17,179 bases of DNA from an uncultured Clostridia bacterium (GTDB taxonomy: Bacteria; Bacillota; Clostridia; TANB77; CAG-508), in contig CANQES010000022.1 in NCBI GenBank assembly GCA_947595555.1, forward strand, positions 1 to 17,179, written 5' to 3'. Below are positions 1 to 6,377 of this stretch, piece by piece. Position numbers and translations under genes: made by a program. Under the pieces are notes generated by a model, which did not search any database, was not told the DNA's origin, and worked only from the letters and a program-made list of their open reading frames with translations. Position 1 is the stretch's first letter. Each line of letters opens with the position of its first letter.

Positions 1-28
1 GTTGCTCTACCAACTGAGCTATATTGGC
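1..28 (-). tRNA. tRNA 5' part, cut by the window edge
   Basis: Read on the minus strand, the first 28 bases give a 7-nt acceptor strand GCCAATA, then TA, then a canonical D arm (GCTC, loop AGTTGGTA, GAGC) and the start of the anticodon stem. The anticodon lies outside the window, so the amino acid is not determined. The D-arm and following AAC resemble many tRNA-Thr genes, but that is only a guess. Confidence 0.85.
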
Positions 29-32
29 ATAT

Positions 33-64
33 AACAAGCTAATTATATTTCAAATTAGCTTGTT
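33..64 (-). terminator. 12-bp perfect hairpin between sortase gene and tRNA
   Basis: AACAAGCTAATT (33-44) and AATTAGCTTGTT (53-64) are exact reverse complements around an 8-base loop. The hairpin lies 14 bases past the sortase stop and 4 bases before the tRNA 5' end. On the minus strand there is no T-tract after it, so it is a weak intrinsic terminator candidate. It could instead protect an mRNA 3' end or mark a processing point ahead of the tRNA. Confidence 0.5.
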
Positions 65-78
65 CTTTATATTAATTA

Positions 79-759
79 TTAATCTGCTCTTGCAAATATA
101 ATCAATCTTGCACTACTATCATCTGTACAAGTAGATAAAGTAATTTCTGGTTTTCCTTGTGTATCTCTTTGATAAAAATCTGAATCTTCTGGTGTTGTTT
201 CAAATTTACTATAAATTGTATATGTTAATTTTTTCCCATCATTATCTGTTACATATATTTTATCACCAACATTTAATTTTTTATTATTTGAAAAAAACAA
301 ACCATTTCTATAATTATGTCCCGCAATAACACTATTTCCAGGTTTATTTAATCCAACACCATATAAGAATACTACTGCAGTTTCAAGTGATTTTGGAGTC
401 ATTGTATCCAATACAGGATACCTAAAATTTATTTTCGGAATTACCATAGTTCCATAAACACCAAATCCTTTATATGTAGGCTGCTTTTTAGATGAACCTG
501 ATGTTTCTATATCTTTTATTTGTTCAAATGGATTAGTACTTGGATTTGTATTTGAATTATTTGCACCTTCCGTGCCTTCATCATCTTGAACATCTGCTGA
601 CACCTCTCCTTGAAAATTTTCAACGAAATCAGATGTATCTTTAGTAATCATATAATTTTGAAAATAATCATATGATAAAAATCCAAGAAGTCCAATAATA
701 GCAACAACTACAAAAACTAATATGACTGTTAATACTTTACTATATTTACTTTCAAACAT
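79..759 (-). CDS. Sortase family transpeptidase
   Basis: Membrane-anchored cysteine transpeptidase that cleaves LPxTG-like sorting signals and attaches surface proteins to peptidoglycan or builds pili. I place the start at 759 (226 aa), because GGAGGT at 767-772 sits 7 bases before this ATG; an ATG 24 bases upstream has no good site. Residues 8-30 form one transmembrane helix, and 40-95 are a polar Ser/Asn/Glu-rich linker. The beta-barrel catalytic domain follows, with His148 in GHNYRNG, Cys211 in the LSTC signature and Arg218 in SARLI. LSTC is common in class B, while the linker and size also suit class D, so the class is left open. The gene stands alone behind its own probable promoter. The only sortase substrate visible in the window is the LPQTG protein at the far right edge; the pairing is inference. 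Confidence 0.93.
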   Translation of the reverse strand: MFESKYSKVLTVILVFVVVAIIGLLGFLSYDYFQNYMITKDTSDFVENFQGEVSADVQDDEGTEGANNSNTNPSTNPFEQIKDIETSGSSKKQPTYKGFGVYGTMVIPKINFRYPVLDTMTPKSLETAVVFLYGVGLNKPGNSVIAGHNYRNGLFFSNNKKLNVGDKIYVTDNDGKKLTYTIYSKFETTPEDSDFYQRDTQGKPEITLSTCTDDSSARLIIFARAD

Positions 760-797
760 CGCTTTTACCTCCATATATCTCATATTCTACTATATTA

Positions 798-806
798 ATT
801 ATATCA
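798..806 (-). promoter_or_regulatory. Probable extended -10 promoter for the sortase gene
   Basis: On the minus strand TATAAT (798-803) is preceded directly by TGA, an extended -10 (TGnTATAAT), about 40 bases before the sortase start. No convincing -35 is visible 17 bases upstream, which extended -10 promoters often tolerate. This suggests the sortase is transcribed separately from the alaS-HIT pair upstream. Confidence 0.45.
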
Positions 807-833
807 CATATATTATGAAAAGTACAGTCATAT

Positions 834-1178
834 TCAAACAATTTTTTCTCCTAGCTTTTTACCTGCTAACACATGAAAATGTAGATGCATCACTTCCTGT
901 CCACCATTTCTACCACAATTTACAATAACTCTATATCCGTCTTGCTTAAAGTTGTGTTCTTCTGCAATTTTATTTATTATTCCATAAATTTTTCCCATTA
1001 ATTGTTCGTCTCCTTTTTCTAAGTCTGCAAGGGATTTTATGTGTTTTTTTGGTATTACTAAAATATGAATTGGTGCTGCTGGATTTATATCATGACATGC
1101 TAGAAATTCATCATCTTCGTAAACTTTGTTACTAGGTATGTCTCCTTTTATAATTTTACAAAATAAACATTCTTCCAT
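834..1178 (-). CDS. HIT-family nucleotide-binding hydrolase (Hint-like)
   Basis: A 114-aa histidine-triad protein, the usual length for bacterial Hint/HinT-type enzymes, which hydrolyse nucleoside phosphoramidates and aminoacyl-adenylates. The His-x-His-x-His signature is HLHFH at residues 98-102, preceded by Gly-Gly-Gln-Glu-Val. N-terminal Cys4-x2-Cys7 together with His46 would complete the structural zinc site of Firmicutes Hint proteins. AAGGAG lies just before the ATG. The gene begins 10 bases after the alaS stop, so both are very likely on one transcript. The pairing makes biochemical sense because Hint enzymes can clear aminoacyl-AMP released by synthetases; that functional link is inference. 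Confidence 0.95.
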   Translation of the reverse strand: MEECLFCKIIKGDIPSNKVYEDDEFLACHDINPAAPIHILVIPKKHIKSLADLEKGDEQLMGKIYGIINKIAEEHNFKQDGYRVIVNCGRNGGQEVMHLHFHVLAGKKLGEKIV

Positions 1179-1188
1179 TTTTCTCTCC

Positions 1189-2946
1189 TTAATCTTTTTG
1201 TAGAATTGCTTTTATTCTTCTAATTCCTGATGAACTAGATTCTTCTTTAATTATTTTAAATGTTCCTAATTGATTGGTGTTGCTTACATGTGGTCCGCCA
1301 CATAATTCTTTTGATACATTTCCTATGCTATAGACAGTTACTATATCTGGATATTTTTCAATAAACATGCATTCTGCTCCTGATTTTAATGCATCTTCTT
1401 TTTTCATTTCTTGTTTTGTTACTTCTAATCCGTCTTTTATCCATTGATTAACTAAATCTTCTACTGCTTTCTTTTCTTCATCTGTTAATTTATGGTCACA
1501 GTTAAAGTCAAATCTCATTCTTTCTGATGTAATATTTGAACCTCTTTGATGTGCATCTTTTCCTACAATTTGTTTTAATGCTGCATTTAATAGATGTGTT
1601 GCTGTATGATATGCAATTGTTTCATCTGTTTGTTCTGCTAGCCCTCCTTTGAATTTTTGTTCTGAACCTTGCCTTGATTTTTCTTGATGTTTTTTAAATA
1701 GTTCATCAAATTGCTTTAAATCTACTTCATAACCGTGTTCACTTGCTAATTCTTTGGTTACTTCTGGTGGAAATCCATAGGTATCATATAGTCTGAAAAC
1801 TACTTCTCCTACAATTTTATTGCTTGAAGTTTCTTGCAATTTTTTGATTTCTTTTTCAAATTCCTTTTCACCATTTGTAAGGGTTTTTACGAATTTGTCT
1901 TTTTCTTCTAATATTACGTTTTTTATAGTATGCCTGTTATTTTCCAATTCTGGATACATGTCCTTTAGGTTATCAACATTTATATCTATTAATGTTGATA
2001 ATTCATCTAAATTTATTTGTAGTTTGTTTAAATGTCTTATCATTCTTCTAATCAATCTTCTTAATACATATCCTCTATCAATGTTACTTGGTCTTCCTCC
2101 ATCTGATATAATCATGATGCTAGAGCGTAAGTGCTCTGCTACAATTCTTCTGCTTTCTATGTAGTCTTGTTTTTGTAATTGTTCTAATTTTTCCATTATT
2201 GGTTTGAATAATTCTGTGTCAAATGGCGTTTCTTTTCCTTGTAATAGCATTGACATTCTTTCTAATCCTAGTCCTGTGTCTACATTTCGTTGTGCTAATT
2301 TTGTATATCCATTTTTGTCTTTAAAATATTCCATAAATACATTGTTCCAGATTTCAACATATTTACCGCAATCACATGATGGTTGACAGTCTTTTGAACA
2401 TGCTGGTTTTCCTGTATCATAAAACATCTCTGTGTCTGGTCCGCAAGGTCCTTCCTCGCCAGCTATCCACCAGTTGTCATCTTTTCCATAAAAATATATT
2501 CTTTCTTCTGGAATGCCTACTTTTTTCCATACTTCTGCTGAAACATCATCTCTTGGGCAGTTTGCATCACCAGCAAAACATGTTACTGATAATTTTTCTG
2601 CTGGAATTCCTAGTTCTTTTGTTAAGAATTCGAAACTCATGGATATTGATTCTTCTTTGAAATAATCTCCTAATGACCAATTTCCTAACATTTCAAAGTA
2701 TGTTAAATGACGATTATCTCCTACTTCGTCTATGTCATTTGTTCTGACACATTTTTGATAATCTGTTAGTCTTGTACCCTCTGGATGTTTCTCTCCTAAA
2801 AGATATGGCACTAATGGTTGCATTCCTGCTGTTGTAAATAATACTGATGGATCATTTTCTGGGATTAACGGTGCAGAAGGAATTACACTATGACCATGTT
2901 TTTTAAAAAAGTTTAAATATTTGTTTCTAATTTCAATTGCTTTCAT
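1189..2946 (-). CDS. alaS: Alanyl-tRNA synthetase, short form
   Basis: Charges tRNA-Ala with alanine in the cytoplasm. The class II catalytic core fills about residues 1-240 (motif 2 region TYFEMLGNWSLGDYFKEE at 82-99; motif 3 region DTGLGLERMSMLL), followed by the tRNA-recognition helices to about 420. A Cys-rich cluster lies at 183-193. The editing domain carries His447-x3-His451 (HTATH) and Cys549-x3-His553 (CGGPH), so the zinc-dependent Ser/Gly-tRNA-Ala editing site appears intact. The protein ends at 585 aa, against about 875 for a typical bacterial AlaRS: the C-terminal DHHA1/C-Ala region is absent and the link between core and editing domain is short. The ending is natural, with a stop and the next gene 10 bases on, and no frameshift is visible. 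AGGAGAG precedes the ATG. The leader is about 30-40 bases, too short for a T-box. Confidence 0.96.
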   Translation of the reverse strand: MKAIEIRNKYLNFFKKHGHSVIPSAPLIPENDPSVLFTTAGMQPLVPYLLGEKHPEGTRLTDYQKCVRTNDIDEVGDNRHLTYFEMLGNWSLGDYFKEESISMSFEFLTKELGIPAEKLSVTCFAGDANCPRDDVSAEVWKKVGIPEERIYFYGKDDNWWIAGEEGPCGPDTEMFYDTGKPACSKDCQPSCDCGKYVEIWNNVFMEYFKDKNGYTKLAQRNVDTGLGLERMSMLLQGKETPFDTELFKPIMEKLEQLQKQDYIESRRIVAEHLRSSIMIISDGGRPSNIDRGYVLRRLIRRMIRHLNKLQINLDELSTLIDINVDNLKDMYPELENNRHTIKNVILEEKDKFVKTLTNGEKEFEKEIKKLQETSSNKIVGEVVFRLYDTYGFPPEVTKELASEHGYEVDLKQFDELFKKHQEKSRQGSEQKFKGGLAEQTDETIAYHTATHLLNAALKQIVGKDAHQRGSNITSERMRFDFNCDHKLTDEEKKAVEDLVNQWIKDGLEVTKQEMKKEDALKSGAECMFIEKYPDIVTVYSIGNVSKELCGGPHVSNTNQLGTFKIIKEESSSSGIRRIKAILQKD

Positions 2947-2983
2947 ATTCTCTCTCCTGTATTTATTTTAATTAACTTTTAAA

Positions 2984-3012
2984 ATTATACTCTAAGTTTT
3001 AAAAAAAATCAA
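2984..3012 (-). promoter_or_regulatory. Promoter of alaS
   Basis: TTGATT (3007-3012), a spacer of exactly 17 bases and TATAAT (2984-2989) read on the minus strand, 37 bases before the alaS ATG. The -35 box overlaps the T-tract and the last stem bases of the terminator of the upstream M23 gene. Confidence 0.75.
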
Positions 3013-3032
3013 GGCATTCCTTAATGCCTTAA
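3001..3032 (-). terminator. Intrinsic terminator of the M23 peptidase gene
   Basis: On the minus strand AAGGCATT, loop AAGG, AATGCCTT, then GA and eight T. The 8-bp stem occupies 3011-3030, directly after the stop of the M23 gene (3035-3037). It separates that gene from alaS. Confidence 0.85.
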
Positions 3033-3034
3033 TT

Positions 3035-4012
3035 TTAATATAGATAATTTTGTGGATTTATATGCTCTCCATTAATACGTATCTCGAAATGTAAATGTGG
3101 TCCTGTGGAATTTCCTGTTGACCCCACAGCTGCAATTACATCTCCAGCTTTCACTTCTTGCCCTTCTGTAACATACATTTCCTTCGTATGTGCATACCAT
3201 GTTTCTACTCCTTGCCCATGGTCTACTTTTACTAAATTACCATAAGAACCTTGATATCCTGCATACGTTACTTTGCCTGATGATACAACTTTAATTGGTG
3301 TTCCTGATGATACAGCTATATCTAGTCCTGTATGATTAGATTTTCGTATTCTACTGCTTACTCCATAACGAGAAGATATTACTCCTTGTACTGGTAAATA
3401 AGCTATTTTTATTCCATTAACTTCTGTAATGTAGTTTTCTTTTTCTTCAATTTTATTTTTCATCTGATTTTTTGCAATGTCTATGTCATCAGTTTTTATA
3501 TCTTCTTTGTTCTGTGTATATTTTTCTATAATGCTTAGATTTAAGTCTTGTTTTTCATTATCCTGTTTTATAGAATTTATTAGTTCTTCTGCTTCCTGCA
3601 ATGTATCAACTGTTTCGATTATATCATTGTCTAATGTAATGTCATAGTATTTATAAGTAATTACTACTTCATCTTGTACCTTGCTTGCAATGTCTAGTTC
3701 ATTTGTCTTTATATCTCTTGCTAATAATGTTAATTTGTACTCTGGCTCTACTGCAATATTCATCATGTCTACATTTTTGTCTTCGTTTTGTAAAATCACT
3801 TGTCTTAGATTTTCTTCAAAAGCTTGCTTGTTTTGTACATACCCTAGTTCTTCTCCAGCAAGTGTTATTTTATATGTTGGTTTATATTTTATTAATATAA
3901 TTGAAATGATAATTGCTATAGCTAATATAGTAAAATTGACATATTTAAGAATTTCTTTCGTATAGTATTTTACCTTCTTGTTTAAAATATAATTCTCCTC
4001 CTTTAAAAACAA
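3035..4012 (-). CDS. Membrane-anchored M23 (LytM/lysostaphin-type) peptidase
   Basis: Predicted zinc endopeptidase acting on peptidoglycan cross-bridges outside the membrane. Residues 25-42 form a transmembrane anchor. Residues 45-200 are a charged, partly helical extracellular region. The C-terminal 205-325 is the M23 fold, with His227-x3-Asp231 (HTGLD), His275 (WYAH) and His306-x-His308 (HLHFE) as zinc ligands and catalytic residues, so it looks active. The architecture resembles sporulation SpoIIQ-type and cell-wall M23 proteins. The open frame begins at a TTG (4010-4012), but the only Shine-Dalgarno (AAGGAGGAG, 3995-4003) lies inside the frame after that codon and the promoter would start RNA about 3 bases before it. 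The more likely start is the in-frame ATT at 3986-3988, 8 bases after AGGAGG, giving 317 aa. It is a single-gene unit with its own promoter and terminator. Confidence 0.93.
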   Translation of the reverse strand: MFLKEENYILNKKVKYYTKEILKYVNFTILAIAIIISIILIKYKPTYKITLAGEELGYVQNKQAFEENLRQVILQNEDKNVDMMNIAVEPEYKLTLLARDIKTNELDIASKVQDEVVITYKYYDITLDNDIIETVDTLQEAEELINSIKQDNEKQDLNLSIIEKYTQNKEDIKTDDIDIAKNQMKNKIEEKENYITEVNGIKIAYLPVQGVISSRYGVSSRIRKSNHTGLDIAVSSGTPIKVVSSGKVTYAGYQGSYGNLVKVDHGQGVETWYAHTKEMYVTEGQEVKAGDVIAAVGSTGNSTGPHLHFEIRINGEHINPQNYLY

Positions 4013-4021
4013 CTAAACTCT

Positions 4022-4050
4022 ATTATACTATATATTCTTTACAATTTCAA
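4022..4050 (-). promoter_or_regulatory. Promoter of the M23 peptidase gene
   Basis: TTGAAA (4045-4050), a 17-base spacer and TATAAT (4022-4027) on the minus strand. Transcription would begin near 4015, leaving no room for a ribosome binding site ahead of the TTG codon at 4012. This supports the downstream ATT start. Confidence 0.75.
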
Positions 4051-4219
4051 TTTATGTATACTATTTTAATACTAATTTAACATTTTTTTCATATAAATAT
4101 TGGATTAATTTAACTATTTTAGTATATTTTTCTTTTTAATTCTTTGTTTTCCTTACTTTTTCATCGTTTTTCATTCATGTATGTTATTTAATTATTATAT
4201 TATTTTATTTTAACTAATA

Positions 4220-4265
4220 GGTTGTATTTATATGTTTTAGTTTCTGTAAATTTAAACTATAAAAT
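4220..4265 (+). promoter_or_regulatory. Promoter region with shared two-part box, first Xre gene
   Basis: GGTTGTA (4220-4226), 7 bases, then GTTTTAGTTT (4234-4243), then TATAAAAT at 4258-4265. The same two words recur in the same order, 8 bases apart, before the second regulator gene. TTTTAG (4235-4240) lies exactly 17 bases before TATAAA, so the box may overlap the -35. The rest of the 290-base divergent gap (4013-4302) is AT-rich with two copies of TAATTTAAC (4073-4081, 4106-4114) and no recognisable gene. Confidence 0.5.
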
Positions 4266-4302
4266 GCTATATTATAAATCAAGAATAGGAAGGTGATAAA
4301 AA

Positions 4303-4641
4303 ATGGCTTTAGATTACGCAGTAATTGGTCAAAGAATTAAGCAGGCCCGTCTTGCTAAAAATTTAACACAAGAGGACTTGGCAGAACAAATTGATATTTC
4401 AGTTGCTTTTTTAAGTAGAGTTGAAAGAGGAAATTCTCATATAAATTTGAAGAGATTAAATCAACTATGTAGATTATTAGATGTTACAGAAGGTTATGTT
4501 TTAAATGGTGCTTCTAGTAATTCTAAAAATTATTTAAATAAGGAATTTTCTGAATTAATAAAAGGTTGTTCTCCAGAAAAGCAAAAATTGATATATAACG
4601 TTGCAAAAGCAATTGTAGAAACAGATATAGAATCTGAATAA
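4303..4641 (+). CDS. Xre-family helix-turn-helix transcriptional regulator (first of pair)
   Basis: A 112-aa protein with an N-terminal HTH_3/Xre DNA-binding domain at about residues 8-65: IGQRIKQAR first helix, TQEDLAEQIDISVAFLSRVE as the turn and recognition helix, and LNQLCRLLDV closing the fold. Residues 75-112 form a short C-terminal helical tail with no known ligand domain, probably for dimerisation. AAGGTGATAAAAA precedes the ATG. The gene diverges from the M23 peptidase and is followed by its own terminator and a paralogue. Size and layout resemble SinR/SlrR-like or other small clostridial Xre repressors. The target genes are unknown; autoregulation through the shared upstream box is inference. 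Confidence 0.9.
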   Translation: MALDYAVIGQRIKQARLAKNLTQEDLAEQIDISVAFLSRVERGNSHINLKRLNQLCRLLDVTEGYVLNGASSNSKNYLNKEFSELIKGCSPEKQKLIYNVAKAIVETDIESE

Positions 4642-4647
4642 ATTTAC

Positions 4648-4679
4648 GAAAAACCAATATATAAATATTGGTTTTTTTG
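4648..4679 (+). terminator. Intrinsic terminator after first Xre gene
   Basis: An 11-bp stem (AAACCAATAT pairing with ATATTGGTTT) closed by a short loop and running into seven T, starting 7 bases after the stop. It uncouples the two tandem regulator genes, so each would be transcribed from its own promoter. Confidence 0.85.
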
Positions 4680-4699
4680 TACCCCTTTTCTTCACTTTT

Positions 4700-4754
4700 G
4701 GTTGTAGTTTAACAGTTTTAGTTTGTTTTATTTATATTTTATTCAGTATAAAAT
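4700..4754 (+). promoter_or_regulatory. Promoter region with shared two-part box, second Xre gene
   Basis: GGTTGTA (4700-4706), 8 bases, then GTTTTAGTTT (4715-4724), then TATAAAAT at 4747-4754. The two words match those before the first regulator gene. The distance from the box to the -10-like word differs (22 bases against 14), so the box is more likely an operator than simply a -35 element. Confidence 0.5.
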
Positions 4755-4775
4755 ATAGATAAATGGGGGTATAAA

Positions 4776-5102
4776 ATGCAAAATCTAGATTACAAGGAAA
4801 TTGGAAAAAGAATTAAAAGCAAACGAAAAGAACTAAAAATTACTCAAGAAAAACTATCAGAAATCATTGATGTTTCTCCTTCTTACATTAGTGAAATTGA
4901 AAGAGGCATGAGTATTAGTAGTTTATTTACAATTACTAAAATTGCTAAAACTTTAGATTTAAGTTTAGATTATTTAATTTGGGGATTTCATTCAGATAAC
5001 GCAAATTATATTTTTACTGACATTTTAAAAACAATTCCTAAAGAAAGTCATGATATGTATTTTCGTTTATGCGAAAATATTGCTAATGCTTTAAAGAAAT
5101 AA
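4776..5102 (+). CDS. Xre-family helix-turn-helix transcriptional regulator (second of pair)
   Basis: A 108-aa paralogue of the preceding regulator with the same plan: HTH_3/Xre domain at about residues 7-65 (IGKRIKSKR, then TQEKLSEIIDVSPSYISEIE) and a C-terminal helical tail ending NIANALKK, aligned with the first protein's NVAKAIVE. The two share the frame of conserved residues but are clearly diverged, so the duplication is old. The ribosome site is an unusual GGGGGT 7 bases before the ATG. The 3' end overlaps, on opposite strands, the end of the 90-aa gene by 20 bases. The role is unknown; its DNA-binding target may include the box shared by both promoters. Confidence 0.9.
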   Translation: MQNLDYKEIGKRIKSKRKELKITQEKLSEIIDVSPSYISEIERGMSISSLFTITKIAKTLDLSLDYLIWGFHSDNANYIFTDILKTIPKESHDMYFRLCENIANALKK

Positions 5103-5355
5103 TTACTTGTTGTAATTGATCAAATTGTAATTCTAATTCATTTATTTTTGTTTTTCTAATTTTCATTAATTGCCTTAGATTTAATCCTATTTTGATTTTT
5201 CTATTTTTTCTATTTTCTATTATTAGATAATTCTTTTTTTGTATAATTTGAATGTTTTCTATTAATATGTCTGTTGCTATAATTCCATTTAAGCATAATA
5301 CTATATTTTTTCTATTGTGTTTGCGTAATATGTCAATTAGTTCTTTTCTTTCCAT
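5083..5355 (-). CDS. Uncharacterised 90-aa protein downstream of alarmone synthetase
   Basis: I do not recognise the family. The protein is basic, with a helical start (residues 1-13), a beta-rich middle (17-57, alternating hydrophobic residues as in IVLCLNG, NYLIIEN and KIKIGLN) and a C-terminal helix. There is no signal peptide, transmembrane segment or obvious catalytic motif. The strand-rich core recalls small barrel folds such as Lsm or YqfC-like domains, but that is only a visual impression. AAAGGA lies 7 bases before the ATG. The gene follows the RelQ-type gene by 28 bases, so co-transcription is likely. Its last 20 bases overlap the 3' end of the convergent Xre gene. Confidence 0.7.
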   Translation of the reverse strand: MERKELIDILRKHNRKNIVLCLNGIIATDILIENIQIIQKKNYLIIENRKNRKIKIGLNLRQLMKIRKTKINELELQFDQLQQVIISLKH

Positions 5356-5383
5356 TGCATCCTTTCTTTTTTTTCTTTTTTAT

Positions 5384-6043
5384 TTAGCTTAAAAACATCA
5401 TCTTTTGATCTAATTTATGTATCATTTTTGCACATTTTATCCACTCTTTTTCTTCTTTGTCACTTATTGGTTCTTCCGCTTTATATCTAGTTTTATGTTC
5501 TAAGTTAGCCCAAAAATCCATGGCTGTTGTTCTTATTTGAATTTCTACTTTTACATATATGTTTTTTTGTAATAGTATTACCGGTACTTGTACGATTAAG
5601 TGATAACTAGAATATCCACTCTTTTTTGGATTTGTAATATAGTCCTTTTCTTTTATAATTTTTATGTCTGAAAATTTTTTTATTAAATCTCGTATTGAAA
5701 ATATGTCTTTTTTTAAATTACATATAATTCTAATTCCTGCTATGTCATTGATGTTTTCTATCATACTTTCATATGTTAATGATAAGTTTCTTTTATTCAT
5801 TTTTTCAATGATGCTTTCTGCACTTTTTATTCTTGTGTTTACATGATCTATTAAATCATATTGATAAAATATTTTAAATTCGTCTTTTACTATATCTATT
5901 TGAGTTTCTAGTTGCTTAATTGCAACAGAATAGATAAACATTAATTTTTTAAATGTTTCATCTTCTGTTTCTAATTTCTTTTTATAATCTATAAAGTTTT
6001 GTATGTCCATTATTTCATTTGTCTTCTGCTTTTTGGATATCAT
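5384..6043 (-). CDS. Small alarmone synthetase (RelQ/YjbM-type (p)ppGpp synthetase)
   Basis: Transfers pyrophosphate from ATP to GDP/GTP to make the stringent-response alarmones. The single RelA/SpoT synthetase domain covers about residues 45-190 of 219. It includes RIKSAESIIEK (71-81, ATP-binding basic motif), DIAGIRI (100-106), YITNPKKSGYSSYH (135-148, acceptor nucleotide binding), VEIQIRT (167-172) and WANLEHKTRYK (178-188). There is no HD hydrolase, TGS or ACT domain, so this is a stand-alone synthetase controlled by its amount or by ligands, as in the RelQ group. AGAGGTGA lies 9 bases before the ATG. It is transcribed with the 90-aa gene downstream and diverges from the initiator tRNA. 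Such enzymes are usually made under cell-envelope or alkaline stress; I see no clear promoter to test that. Confidence 0.93.
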   Translation of the reverse strand: MISKKQKTNEIMDIQNFIDYKKKLETEDETFKKLMFIYSVAIKQLETQIDIVKDEFKIFYQYDLIDHVNTRIKSAESIIEKMNKRNLSLTYESMIENINDIAGIRIICNLKKDIFSIRDLIKKFSDIKIIKEKDYITNPKKSGYSSYHLIVQVPVILLQKNIYVKVEIQIRTTAMDFWANLEHKTRYKAEEPISDKEEKEWIKCAKMIHKLDQKMMFLS

Positions 6044-6158
6044 GCTGTTGTTTCACCTCTCTTTGTATTTAGTATATGCAGATAATATTACTTTATTGTT
6101 ATGAATTTATATTTAGTTTGTGTTTTTTGCGTGAATTTTTTTATTTACTAAAATTGTA

Positions 6159-6187
6159 TTGACAAATCTTTCCTTTTGTTATATACT
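6159..6187 (+). promoter_or_regulatory. Consensus promoter of the initiator tRNA gene
   Basis: TTGACA (6159-6164), exactly 17 bases, TATACT (6182-6187), ending 17 bases before the tRNA 5' end. It is the best sigma-A match in the window, as expected for a stable RNA gene. Confidence 0.88.
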
Positions 6188-6204
6188 AAATAAGTATTGA
6201 ATAT

Positions 6205-6280
6205 CGCGGGATGGAGCAGCTGGCAGCTCGCAGGGCTCATAACCCTGAGGTCGTAGGTTCGAATCCTACTCCCGCAACCA
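6205..6280 (+). tRNA. Initiator tRNA-fMet (CAT anticodon)
   Basis: A complete 76-nt cloverleaf with encoded CCA and anticodon CAT at 6238-6240. Two initiator hallmarks are visible: C1 does not pair with A72 (5' CGCGGGA against TCCCGCA), and the anticodon stem has three consecutive G-C pairs (CAGGG/CCCTG). The T arm reads GTAGG TTCGAAT CCTAC. It stands alone with its own promoter and terminator. Confidence 0.97.
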
Positions 6281-6321
6281 AAATAAAAACACCGCTATCT
6301 ATTAAAACGGTGTTTTTATTT
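6281..6321 (+). terminator. Bidirectional terminator after tRNA-fMet
   Basis: AAATAAAAACACCG (6281-6294) pairs perfectly with CGGTGTTTTTATTT (6308-6321), a 14-bp stem that begins directly after the tRNA CCA. The same T-rich arms appear on both strands, so it can also end the minus-strand transporter gene that stops at 6378. Confidence 0.9.
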
Positions 6322-6377
6322 ATAACTTTAATCATTAAAGTATTCCATTTGTAATATATTTGAACAATCGACTTATA

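Noticed and set aside
2947..3034. T-box leader for alaS or proS
   Set aside because: The alaS leader after its promoter is only about 30-40 bases, and proS begins 15 bases after scpB; neither has room for a specifier stem and antiterminator.
6205..6321. tRNA-fMet as an integration site
   Set aside because: No integrase gene, duplicated tRNA end or displaced 3' fragment is visible nearby.
6325..6341. Small palindrome ACTTTAAT-C-ATTAAAGT
   Set aside because: Short and AT-only, placed between a good terminator and the end of the transporter gene; it may just extend termination and has no independent support.
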